Source: Flavobacteriaceae bacterium
GTDB lineage: Bacteria > Bacteroidota > Bacteroidia > Flavobacteriales > Flavobacteriaceae
Assembly (NCBI GenBank): GCA_020435965.1
Contig: JAGQYS010000034.1
Location: forward strand, 1-41,293
Direction of reading: 5' to 3'
DNA: 41,293 nt
In this document: positions 33,960-41,293 of the stretch, piece after piece
Position numbering within the stretch: the stretch's first letter is position 1
Layout: each line of letters starts with the position of its first letter
Notes under the pieces: generated by a model
What the model was told of the DNA's origin: nothing
Database searches by the model: none
What the model saw: only the letters and a program-made list of their open reading frames with translations
Position numbers and translations under genes: made by a program

Positions 33960-34429
33960 ATAAGTCCAATTCCTAAAGCTATGGAAATCAAGATTAGGAA
34001 TACAGCAACAAATTTTTGAATAAATTTTAGTGTTACTTTTTTAAGTAATTTATGTCCAAAAAAGGCTCCAATAATAGCAGCCAAGGTTGCGCTTACTATA
34101 AGCGGAACATTTTCATATAAACCTGATTCTAACATTCTAGTGGAGTACATTGAAATTCTAGTAAAATCCACCAAACAAGAAATCACAACAGCTGTTGCTA
34201 TAAAAGCTTCTTTAGTCAAGCCAGCTTTAATTAGAAATGCAGTTCTGAGTTCTCCTTGATGTCCTGAAAGACCTCCAAAAAAACCACTTAAAAATCCACC
34301 AAAAGGCAATTGTTTTTTGCTGAATTGTAACTTATCGAAAAAAGGTAATAACTCAATAATAGAAAATGTAATGAGTAAAACAGCAATAATTAATTTTACA
34401 GGAGTTATTTCAAAAGATGGAGCAGGCAT
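33956..34429 (-). CDS. TauE/SafE (TSUP) family protein, half length, likely N-terminally truncated
   Basis: 157 aa with about four membrane segments; the family usually has about 250 aa and eight. FGGFLSGFFGGLSGHQGELR and FIATAVVISCLVDFTR are the second-half family motifs. The first half (with the first GG-rich repeat) is absent. Upstream codons in frame remain open for about nine codons to a TAA near 34464, and only 130 bases separate it from the next gene, so no room exists for the missing part. It may be a relic after deletion, or a half-size protein working as a dimer. The family transports sulfite, sulfonates or other anions. Confidence 0.65.
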   Translation of the reverse strand: MPAPSFEITPVKLIIAVLLITFSIIELLPFFDKLQFSKKQLPFGGFLSGFFGGLSGHQGELRTAFLIKAGLTKEAFIATAVVISCLVDFTRISMYSTRMLESGLYENVPLIVSATLAAIIGAFFGHKLLKKVTLKFIQKFVAVFLILISIALGIGLI

Positions 34430-34515
34430 TATCCCAAAATAGTATTTAAGATTTTCGTATTAATATCCAGTAATTAGATCTTGCCCTAAAACGTTATTGA
34501 TATATTAAAAAGAAT

Positions 34516-34550
34516 AAAAAAGCCGATTCAATTTAGAGTCGGCTTTTTTT
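34516..34550 (-). terminator. Terminator after the propeller-amidohydrolase gene (bidirectional)
   Basis: AAAAAAGCCGA with TCGGCTTTTTT (34516-34526 with 34539-34549) plus an extra TC/GA pair. A and T tracts on both sides let it work on both strands; on the minus strand it is 11 bases from the stop of the amidohydrolase gene. Confidence 0.88.
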
Positions 34551-34560
34551 GGTTTTATTA

Positions 34561-37500
34561 TTAATGCGAACCTATATGACAACCACAAGTTAAACGAGTA
34601 AAACTTTGACTTTCTTCATGCCATGGAAAGGCAGCATTGTATTTATTATTTTCCCAATAAAACTTTGTTCTAGCTTTATCATGGTTGCCAATTTCATTCA
34701 TAGTTTCAGTGTCATATAAACGACCATTAACCATAGTATAGATAACACTTTCAGTATTTCTTATGTTTTCTAACGGGTTTTTGTCCAAAACGATTAAATC
34801 GGCTAGTTTACCAACTTCTAAAGAACCAATATCATTTCCAGCACCAATATATTGTGCTCCATTAAGTGTCGCAGCCCTTAAGGCTTCCATATTGGTCATT
34901 CCACCTTGCTCAAACATCCATAGTTCCCAATGTGCAGCCAAACCTTGCAATTGTCCATGTGCACCGAGATTAACTTTTACACCAACATCTGTAAGCGCTT
35001 TCGCAGTTTTGGAAGTGAGTATATGTCCATTTTCATACTCTTCATGTGGTACCATCGTGCGATGCCTGGATCTTGAATCAATAATTCCTCTTGGAAAATA
35101 CTTGAGTAATTTTTCATTTTCCCAAACATTAGTATTCTGATACCAATAATATTCACCACTCATTCCAGCATAATTAACAACAAGAGTAGGAGTGTAACCT
35201 GTATTGCTATTTCCCCAAAGTGTTGTTACATCTTTATACACAGGAGCTACAGGAATGTTATGTTCAACTCCAGTATGTCCATCCATAATCATGGTCATGT
35301 TATGATAAAATGTTGAACCTCCTTCAGGCACAACAAAAATGCCTTCTTCATGAGCTGCTTGTAATATTTGCTGACGTTGATCGCGACGTGGTTGATTGTA
35401 ACTTTTCACTGAAAGTGCACCAAAAGCTTTTGTACGTCTTATGGATGATCGAGCATCATCCAAACTGTTGATGACGGCTTTGAAGTCGCCATCAGCTCCA
35501 TAAAGTATATGTCCAGTTGAATAAAGCCTTGGACCAACCATTTGACCACTTTTTAAGAGTTCAGATAGTGCAAAAACAGCTTGAGTATTGGCAGATGGAT
35601 CATGAGATGTAGTTACTCCGAATGCCAAATTTGCATAAAATTGCCAATGTTTTTGAGTCGTTAAGCCATCTCTAAAACCACCAACATGTGCATGTGCATC
35701 AACAATTCCTGGCATGATGGTTTTTCCTGAAACGTCATATACTTTTGCGTTTGAAGGAATAGTGATTTCGGAAGCATTTCCAATAGCTTGAATCTTATTT
35801 TGATTAACAATTATAGTTCCGTTTTCAATGACTTTATCACCATGCATTGTAATAATCCTTGCATTTTTAAATGCAATGACTCCATTTGGTTTATCAGTTT
35901 TAACTTCAAGATTAATGGTTGTGGTTGGTTTTGTAATGAGTTTAGTTTCAGATGAAGCACTTGCTGAAAAATATTGATTTCCTAATGTCCAATACAAAGT
36001 TTTACTGTCGTTGGACCAATGTAGATTTATTCCTGCATCTTCGGTTAATTGAGTGACAGGGACAAAACTTGTTTTATCAGTTAAATCGATTGATGCTCCA
36101 GCTTGAGGCATTGGTGCCATATAAACTTTAAACAAGTGTATGAAAGCCACCCATTTTCCGTCAGGACTTGGTAATAAACGGTTACCATGAGAAGATTTGA
36201 TTAGGGTTCTTTCGTCATTTCCTGTCAGGTCTACACTTTTAAGTTCTTTTGTGATAGCACCTCCAAAAGTTCCTCCATTTTGGTAAATAATACGTTTATC
36301 ATCATTTGAAAACATTGGATAATCACCTTGTCGAGTTAAAAATTGATTGTTTGTTCCGTTTGAATTTACAATGTAAAGTCCTGGATTTTTATCAAAGGTC
36401 CTACCTTGATCACCATTACCTCCTTCTTTCCTGTAGGTAATTTTTTTACCATCGTTTGAAAAGGATGGATTTCTGTATATGCCTTTTCCTGAAGATATTT
36501 TTGTTGGATTTCCGCCATTTGATGAGATGATGTATATATTGCCTAAGTTTTCATCATTCCAAGTAACATATACAATCTGACTGCCATCTTTAGAATATGA
36601 AGGCTCAAATTCAAAATCATTTCCACTAGTTAATCGTTTTGGTGTTCCGTTTGGCAATTGCATTGTATATAAATAACCAAGTGCGTTAAATACAATATTT
36701 CTGCCATTAGGTGAGGTTTTTACGTCTCTAATAACTTTTGCTTTAAAAGTATCTGGGGCAACTGGTGTGTCAAACTCAACAGCTTTTGCAATTTTAATTT
36801 TTGTGCTAACTTCAAAAGGAATATTTGTAACTTGAAGTGAATTTATATTGACTTTATTGATTTTTCCTCCAGACCAAAATACAATGTTATCATCATTTGG
36901 TGACCAAGAGAAGTTGCTATACACTCCAAATATTGCCCAAGCTTCTTGTTGATCTTTGTTAAGTCCATCAAAAATTGGCCATTCTTCACCAGTTTCAAGG
37001 TCATGTATGTATAATACAGTTTTTGTTCTAACACGTTTAATGAATGCTAACTTTTTACCATCATTAGATATTTGTGGTCTAGCAGCTCCTCCTGGACCTC
37101 CAGTAATACGTTCAGTATTTCCAGTTACGAGGTCATAACGATTAATGACATAGATTTGACTGTTAGGGTCTTTATTGTATTGGAAAAATCCTCCAGGATA
37201 TACATCTTCACTATAATATAAATAGCGACCATCTTTTGATATACTTGGTTCGTTTACATCTTGTTGGTCGTTTTTTCTTGTAGTTAATTGAATGCCACTT
37301 CCTCCAGAAATATGGTACATCCACATTTCACCAGCACCTAACGAACGAGTAGAAGAAAAGTGCTTTCTTGCAATTAGGTAGTTTCCATCAGGTGTCCAGA
37401 CAGCATTATTAAGCAACCTGAAGTTTTCCTTTGTAATTTGTTTAGCATTGCTTCCATCAATATTCATAGTCCAAATATTATCACCACCACCAGCATCACT

Positions 37501-37815
37501 TGTAAATGAAATGGTTTTACCATCAGGACTAAAACGTGGTTGAATTTCAAAGGCCAATCCTGTTCTTAAAGCAGTTGCTTTTCCACCATTTGCGTTCATG
37601 ATGTAAATATCTCCAAGTAGATCAAAAGCTATTTTGGTTCCATCTGGACTGACGTCTACATTCATCCAAGTACCTTCATCAGTATTAAGGTCAACTTCTT
37701 TAAAGTTCCAATCACCTTCAGGATTGGAAACGTCCCATTTTTTGTCTTTGTCTTGAGCAGTTAAGTTTAGTGTTGAAATGAAAAAGAGGGCAATAAATAA
37801 GTGAATAGACTTCAT
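34561..37815 (-). CDS. Secreted TolB-type propeller + amidohydrolase fusion
   Basis: 1084 aa with a signal peptide (LFFISTLNLTAQ). Residues 30-640 are a beta-propeller of PD40/TolB repeats (SPDGTKIAF, SPDGKTISF, SKDGRYLYY, SPDGKWVAF). From about 645 an amidohydrolase of the imidazolonepropionase/prolidase type: the metal motif D706-A-H708-A-H710, candidate carbamylated Lys in LSVKSYNQ, His in GVEHNIP, and GSLEVGKLADLIVLDKNP near the end. The C-terminal CGCHIGSH (1077-1084) is a Cys/His-rich tail. Such fusions may hydrolyse peptides or cyclic amides in the periplasm; the substrate is unknown. Single-gene unit with terminator. Confidence 0.88.
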   Translation of the reverse strand: MKSIHLFIALFFISTLNLTAQDKDKKWDVSNPEGDWNFKEVDLNTDEGTWMNVDVSPDGTKIAFDLLGDIYIMNANGGKATALRTGLAFEIQPRFSPDGKTISFTSDAGGGDNIWTMNIDGSNAKQITKENFRLLNNAVWTPDGNYLIARKHFSSTRSLGAGEMWMYHISGGSGIQLTTRKNDQQDVNEPSISKDGRYLYYSEDVYPGGFFQYNKDPNSQIYVINRYDLVTGNTERITGGPGGAARPQISNDGKKLAFIKRVRTKTVLYIHDLETGEEWPIFDGLNKDQQEAWAIFGVYSNFSWSPNDDNIVFWSGGKINKVNINSLQVTNIPFEVSTKIKIAKAVEFDTPVAPDTFKAKVIRDVKTSPNGRNIVFNALGYLYTMQLPNGTPKRLTSGNDFEFEPSYSKDGSQIVYVTWNDENLGNIYIISSNGGNPTKISSGKGIYRNPSFSNDGKKITYRKEGGNGDQGRTFDKNPGLYIVNSNGTNNQFLTRQGDYPMFSNDDKRIIYQNGGTFGGAITKELKSVDLTGNDERTLIKSSHGNRLLPSPDGKWVAFIHLFKVYMAPMPQAGASIDLTDKTSFVPVTQLTEDAGINLHWSNDSKTLYWTLGNQYFSASASSETKLITKPTTTINLEVKTDKPNGVIAFKNARIITMHGDKVIENGTIIVNQNKIQAIGNASEITIPSNAKVYDVSGKTIMPGIVDAHAHVGGFRDGLTTQKHWQFYANLAFGVTTSHDPSANTQAVFALSELLKSGQMVGPRLYSTGHILYGADGDFKAVINSLDDARSSIRRTKAFGALSVKSYNQPRRDQRQQILQAAHEEGIFVVPEGGSTFYHNMTMIMDGHTGVEHNIPVAPVYKDVTTLWGNSNTGYTPTLVVNYAGMSGEYYWYQNTNVWENEKLLKYFPRGIIDSRSRHRTMVPHEEYENGHILTSKTAKALTDVGVKVNLGAHGQLQGLAAHWELWMFEQGGMTNMEALRAATLNGAQYIGAGNDIGSLEVGKLADLIVLDKNPLENIRNTESVIYTMVNGRLYDTETMNEIGNHDKARTKFYWENNKYNAAFPWHEESQSFTRLTCGCHIGSH

Positions 37816-37876
37816 TTTTATATGAATTAAAAATTGAAGCAGTAAGATAACTAAAATATCTAAAAATCTATGGTAT

Positions 37877-37908
37877 AAAAAAATCCGACTCTAAAAGAAT
37901 CGGATTTT
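37877..37908 (-). terminator. Terminator of the thrS-infC-rpmI-rplT operon
   Basis: AAAATCCGAcTC / GAaTCGGATTTT (37880-37891 with 37897-37908) around TAAAA; the minus strand ends in a T run. It lies 39 bases after the rplT stop. A second small perfect hairpin AGGCG-AAA-CGCCT (37935-37947) touches that stop. Confidence 0.88.
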
Positions 37909-37946
37909 AAATAAGCGAAATGTTGTTATACTTTAGGCGAAACGCC

Positions 37947-38291
37947 TTATTTTACTTTATTTACAATTGCTTCAAAAGCAGCTGGGTCATTCATGGCTAA
38001 ATCAGCTAAAACCTTACGGTTTAAATCGATATTGTTAGCTTTTAATTTACCCATAAATTGTGAATATGACAATCCGTGTTGTCTAGCTCCTGCATTAATA
38101 CGCATAATCCATAAAGCACGGAAAGTTCTTTTTTTGTTTCTACGGTCTCTGTACGAATATTGCATCGCTTTGTCAACCGCATTTTTTGCTACTGTCCAAA
38201 CGTTTTTACGACGTCCGAAGTAACCTTTTGCTTGCTTAAGAACCTTTTTTCTTCTGGCTCTTTTTGCAACTGAATTTACTGATCTTGGCAT
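37947..38291 (-). CDS. rplT: 50S ribosomal protein L20
   Basis: 114 aa, full length. The N-terminal basic extension [20 protein letters not shown] binds 23S rRNA during early assembly; the globular half has [19 protein letters not shown]. Last gene of the thrS-infC-rpmI-rplT group. In other bacteria L20 represses its own operon by binding its mRNA; no such site was identified here. Confidence 0.98.
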   Translation of the reverse strand: MPRSVNSVAKRARRKKVLKQAKGYFGRRKNVWTVAKNAVDKAMQYSYRDRRNKKRTFRALWIMRINAGARQHGLSYSQFMGKLKANNIDLNRKVLADLAMNDPAAFEAIVNKVK

Positions 38292-38390
38292 TTCTTTAAT
38301 TGTTTTTTTGTAGTAGGCGGCAGTTAATCTGCTCTTTTAAAATTGCCTAACTCCAGGGTTTATAATTTAATTTAACCGGTTAAATAGGTG

Positions 38391-38588
38391 TTACTTTAAA
38401 CGTAACATCAATTTAACATTATTCTCGTCAGCATCATGTACTACAGTATCATGAGTTAACGCTAGCTTACGTTTTTTAGACTTCTTTGTTAAGATGTGAC
38501 TTTTAAACGCATGCTTTCTTTTGATTTTACCAGTACCAGTAAGTTTAAAACGTTTTTTGGCACTAGATTTTGTTTTCATTTTAGGCAT
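38391..38588 (-). CDS. rpmI: 50S ribosomal protein L35
   Basis: 65 aa, typical length. [20 protein letters not shown] start and [19 protein letters not shown] core are diagnostic. Sits 99 bases before rplT and 70 bases after infC in the conserved order. Confidence 0.98.
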   Translation of the reverse strand: MPKMKTKSSAKKRFKLTGTGKIKRKHAFKSHILTKKSKKRKLALTHDTVVHDADENNVKLMLRLK

Positions 38589-38658
38589 TTTCTCCTTAAT
38601 TTAATTACTTCTCGCTTACTATCTTTATACACCTAAGCTATTTATGAAGGTGTATTTA

Positions 38659-39216
38659 TTATTTGCCTTTTTTTGGAGCAATAAACATAATCATACGCTT
38701 ACCTTCCAATTTTGGCATTTGTTCTACTTTTCCGAACTCTTCCAAATCTTGCGCTAAGCGCAACAATAAGATTTGACCTTGTTCTTGATATATAATTGAG
38801 CGTCCTTTAAAAAATACAAATGCCTTTAATTTAGCACCTTCTTTTAAGAACTTCTCAGCATGTTTCTTTTTAAATTCGTAATCGTGATCGTCTGTTTGAG
38901 GACCAAAACGAATCTCTTTTATAACAACTTTAGTTGCTTTAGCTTTTAGAGCTTTATCACGTTTCTTCTGTTCGTAAAGAAACTTTTTATAATCCATTAC
39001 CTTGCAAACAGGAGGAACAGCATTTGGTGATATTTCTACAAGATCTAGACCTTGCTCATCAGCAATTTCTAGTGCTTGAGTTATTTTGTATACACCAATT
39101 TCTACATTGTCACCAACCAGTCGAACTTCTGGCGAAGTGATTTTTCTATTAATTCTGTGTTGATCCTCTTTTACTATCCTTGCAGGACCTTTGTTTTTTC
39201 TTCTACGTATTGCTAT
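38659..39216 (-). CDS. infC: Translation initiation factor IF-3, apparent AUA start
   Basis: 185 aa if started at ATA 39216. An ATG lies only at 38997 and would lose the whole N-terminal domain. Upstream of it the frame reads without a break through [34 protein letters not shown] and RINRKI back to [14 protein letters not shown], as in flavobacterial IF-3, and then to a TAA at 39231-39229. No ATG, GTG or TTG exists in that stretch: candidates are ATA 39216 (preceding A-I-R-R-R) and ATA 39222. Near-cognate AUU/AUC/AUA starts are the known basis of IF-3 autoregulation, since IF-3 rejects them. IF-3 keeps 30S subunits free and checks start codons. It follows thrS by 23 bases. Confidence 0.92.
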   Translation of the reverse strand: MAIRRRKNKGPARIVKEDQHRINRKITSPEVRLVGDNVEIGVYKITQALEIADEQGLDLVEISPNAVPPVCKVMDYKKFLYEQKKRDKALKAKATKVVIKEIRFGPQTDDHDYEFKKKHAEKFLKEGAKLKAFVFFKGRSIIYQEQGQILLLRLAQDLEEFGKVEQMPKLEGKRMIMFIAPKKGK

Positions 39217-39239
39217 GGCTATATGGTTTTAATTAGACT

Positions 39240-41180
39240 TTAAAATTGTTTTAATGTTTTGTTTATTTCTTTTTTCACAAGATTCGAAAATTCTTTTACA
39301 CTAATCATGCCTAAATCTTCTCCTCCATGTTGTCTAACACTAATTTTGTTTTCGTTTTCTTCATTCTCACCAACGATAATCATATATGGGATTTTTTGCA
39401 TTTCTGCATCCCTAATTTTTTTACCCATGGTTTCACTCCTATGATCTACGAGGGCGCGAATTTCGTTATTTTCCAGCAAATTTAAAACTTTTTGAGCGTA
39501 TTTTTCATATTTCTCACTAATTGATAGAATAATTACTTGATCTGGAATGAGCCATAATGGGAAATTTCCAGCTGTATGTTCAAGCAAAATAGCAACAAAA
39601 CGCTCCATGCTGCCAAAAGGGGCACGATGAATCATCACAGGTCTATGTAGTTCATTATCACTGCCTTTATAGGTTAATTCAAAGCGTTCAGGTAGGTTGT
39701 AATCAACTTGAATTGTACCCAATTGCCACTTTCTACCTAAGGCATCTTTGACCATAAAATCAAGTTTTGGGCCATAAAATGCTGCTTCACCATATTCAAC
39801 CACATAATCCAATCCTTTATCAATGGTTGCAGTTAAAATGGCTTGTTCTGCCTTTTCCCAATTTTCGGTACTTCCTATGTATTTATCAGGATTATCAGGG
39901 TCTCTTAATGAAACTTGAGCAGTAAAGTTCTCAAAACCTAATGAACCAAATACATAAAGGACAAGATCAATGACGTTTTTAAATTCTTGGTCTAACTGAT
40001 CTGGGGTACAAAATAAATGTGCATCATCTTGAGTGAATCCTCTAACTCTTGTTAGCCCATGAAGCTCACCACTTTGTTCATATCTATACACAGTACCAAA
40101 TTCTGCAAATCGTTTCGGTAAATCTTTATATGACCACTGATTATTATTATATATTTCACAGTGATGAGGGCAATTCATTGGCTTTAATAAAAACTCTTCA
40201 TCTTCTTTAGGCGTTTTTATAGGCTGAAAGCTGTCTTCACCATATTTGGCATAATGCCCAGATGTTATATATAATTCTTTTTGCCCAATGTGTGGTGTAA
40301 CTACCATTTCATAGCCAGCTTTTTGTTGTGCCTTCTTAAGGAAATCTTCTAACCTTGCTCTTAATGCTGCACCTTTTGGCAACCATAAAGGTAATCCTTG
40401 ACCAACTTTTTGTGAGAATGTAAATAATTCTAATTGCTTCCCTAATTTTCTATGATCTCTTTTTTTAGCTTCTTCTAATAGTTCTAAATATTCTGTTAAT
40501 TCCTTTTGCTTCGGAAATGAGATACCGTAAACCCTTGTAAGTTGTTTGTTGTTTTCATCTCCTCTCCAATAAGCTCCTGCAACACTTAAAATTTTCACAG
40601 CTTTAATTATTCCTGTATTTGGAATGTGTCCTCCTCGACATAAATCAGTAAAAGTTGAATGATCACAGAATGTTATCTCACCATCAGTTAAGTTTTCAAT
40701 TAGCTCAACCTTATATTCATTTTTTTCTGATTTATATTTTGAAAGCGCATCAGTTTTAGAAACCGATTTCATTTTAAAATCATGCTTACCTCTTGCAATT
40801 TCAAGCATTTTATTTTCTATGGTTTTAAAATCTTTGTCCGAAATTGAATTATCACCTAAATCAACATCATAATAAAAGCCATTTTCTATAGCTGGACCAA
40901 TTGAAAGTTTGACTCCAGGGTAAAGTTCTTCCAAAGCTTGAGCTAAAACATGTGAGCTTGAATGCCAAAACGCTTTCTTTCCTTCTTCATCATTCCAAGT
41001 ATATAAAGTCAGGCTACCATCAGAGGTTAATGGAGTGTTGACTTCAATAATAGTATCATTGAACTTTGCTGATATAACATTGCGAGCAAAACCTTCACTA
41101 ATATCTTTGGCAACATCCATTGCTGTTATTGTATCAGTATAATTACGTATGCTACCATCAGGTAATGTGATTCTTATCAT
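39240..41180 (-). CDS. thrS: Threonine--tRNA ligase
   Basis: 646 aa, full length. Domains in order: TGS (about 1-61), editing domain (62-235) with H73-x3-H77 and C181-x3-H185, class II catalytic core (about 245-530) with the zinc cysteine C337 in KPMNCPHH and a motif 2 arginine in [11 protein letters not shown], and C-terminal anticodon-binding domain. Attaches threonine to tRNA-Thr. First gene of thrS-infC-rpmI-rplT, same order as in enterobacteria, with a good promoter at 41200-41230. No operator stem-loop resembling tRNA-Thr was seen in the roughly 12-base leader. Confidence 0.97.
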   Translation of the reverse strand: MIRITLPDGSIRNYTDTITAMDVAKDISEGFARNVISAKFNDTIIEVNTPLTSDGSLTLYTWNDEEGKKAFWHSSSHVLAQALEELYPGVKLSIGPAIENGFYYDVDLGDNSISDKDFKTIENKMLEIARGKHDFKMKSVSKTDALSKYKSEKNEYKVELIENLTDGEITFCDHSTFTDLCRGGHIPNTGIIKAVKILSVAGAYWRGDENNKQLTRVYGISFPKQKELTEYLELLEEAKKRDHRKLGKQLELFTFSQKVGQGLPLWLPKGAALRARLEDFLKKAQQKAGYEMVVTPHIGQKELYITSGHYAKYGEDSFQPIKTPKEDEEFLLKPMNCPHHCEIYNNNQWSYKDLPKRFAEFGTVYRYEQSGELHGLTRVRGFTQDDAHLFCTPDQLDQEFKNVIDLVLYVFGSLGFENFTAQVSLRDPDNPDKYIGSTENWEKAEQAILTATIDKGLDYVVEYGEAAFYGPKLDFMVKDALGRKWQLGTIQVDYNLPERFELTYKGSDNELHRPVMIHRAPFGSMERFVAILLEHTAGNFPLWLIPDQVIILSISEKYEKYAQKVLNLLENNEIRALVDHRSETMGKKIRDAEMQKIPYMIIVGENEENENKISVRQHGGEDLGMISVKEFSNLVKKEINKTLKQF

Positions 41181-41199
41181 CCTTAATATTATTAAATGG

Positions 41200-41230
41200 C
41201 AAAGATAATGGTATCATAACAGTCTTACAA
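41200..41230 (-). promoter_or_regulatory. Promoter of the thrS operon
   Basis: Minus-strand TTG (41230-41228), 20 bases, then TATCTTTG (41207-41200): a full Bacteroidota -33/-7 promoter. Start of transcription near 41193, a leader of about 12 bases. The remaining 60 bases to the window end show nothing clear. Confidence 0.65.
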
Positions 41231-41293
41231 TAGTATATTGAAGAAATTAGTTGCAGTATTATTGACTATAACTTATTGACAATAAGGGTACAT

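Overview
The window looks like the chromosome of a marine-type flavobacterium (Bacteroidota, Flavobacteriaceae). Evidence: AT-rich DNA, almost no Shine-Dalgarno sequences, many copies of the Bacteroidota -7 promoter motif TAnnTTTG, mevalonate-pathway genes, class II long-form IlvC, and typical flavobacterial families (DUF2024, HD-Pycsar-type membrane protein, TolB-propeller amidohydrolase). I see no prophage, plasmid or CRISPR array. Most genes are chromosomal core genes. The accessory layer is small palindromic repeats and one repeat-flanked endonuclease cassette.

Layout. 1-101: 3' part of a tRNA-Leu(UAG) and its terminator. 203-3879: a GAF-domain protein converging on an HD-domain protein with a Pycsar-effector-like membrane half. 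4041-9593: msrB-msrA, a 1235-aa outer-membrane protein (phosphoesterase + kinase-like region + Omp85-type barrel) and a lipoprotein. 9725-12521: overlapping tesB / GDPD / HI0933-family flavoprotein operon. 12523-12981: DUF559 endonuclease gene between two inverted hairpin repeats. 12987-18379: DUF1697, mevalonate diphosphate decarboxylase, GHMP (mevalonate) kinase, UbiA prenyltransferase, nitrilase and a pseudouridine-synthase-like protein with changed active-site residues. 18537-19790 (minus): metK behind a likely SAM-II-type riboswitch. 19960-27601: ilvDBNCA, preceded by two tandem Ile/Val-rich leader peptides, each followed by an attenuator. 27711-31267: sialidase and GH2 glycosidase. 31455-32634: thioredoxin-like CPVC protein, DUF2024 and a MarR regulator with a four-cysteine tail. 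32700-37815: secreted GATase-like protein, a half-length TauE/SafE protein, and a 1084-aa propeller-amidohydrolase. 37947-41180 (minus): thrS-infC-rpmI-rplT, with infC apparently starting at AUA.

How it works together. The ilv block is a complete Thr-to-Ile and pyruvate-to-Val core (IlvA, IlvBN, IlvC, IlvD). Its leader can be read as a double ribosome-stalling sensor for charged Ile/Val tRNA. Opposite it, metK appears to sense its own product. Every spacer between the ilv genes holds a different TGTCA-type palindrome, and an exact copy of one of them lies in frame inside the HI0933-family gene. The best candidates for something undescribed are (1) the tandem Ile/Val attenuators, (2) the DUF559 gene with hairpin-repeat termini acting as a minimal mobile unit, (3) the pseudouridine-synthase-like protein without its catalytic aspartate, and (4) the kinase-like block in the phosphoesterase/Omp85 fusion. 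All calls come from reading the sequence; no database search was run.
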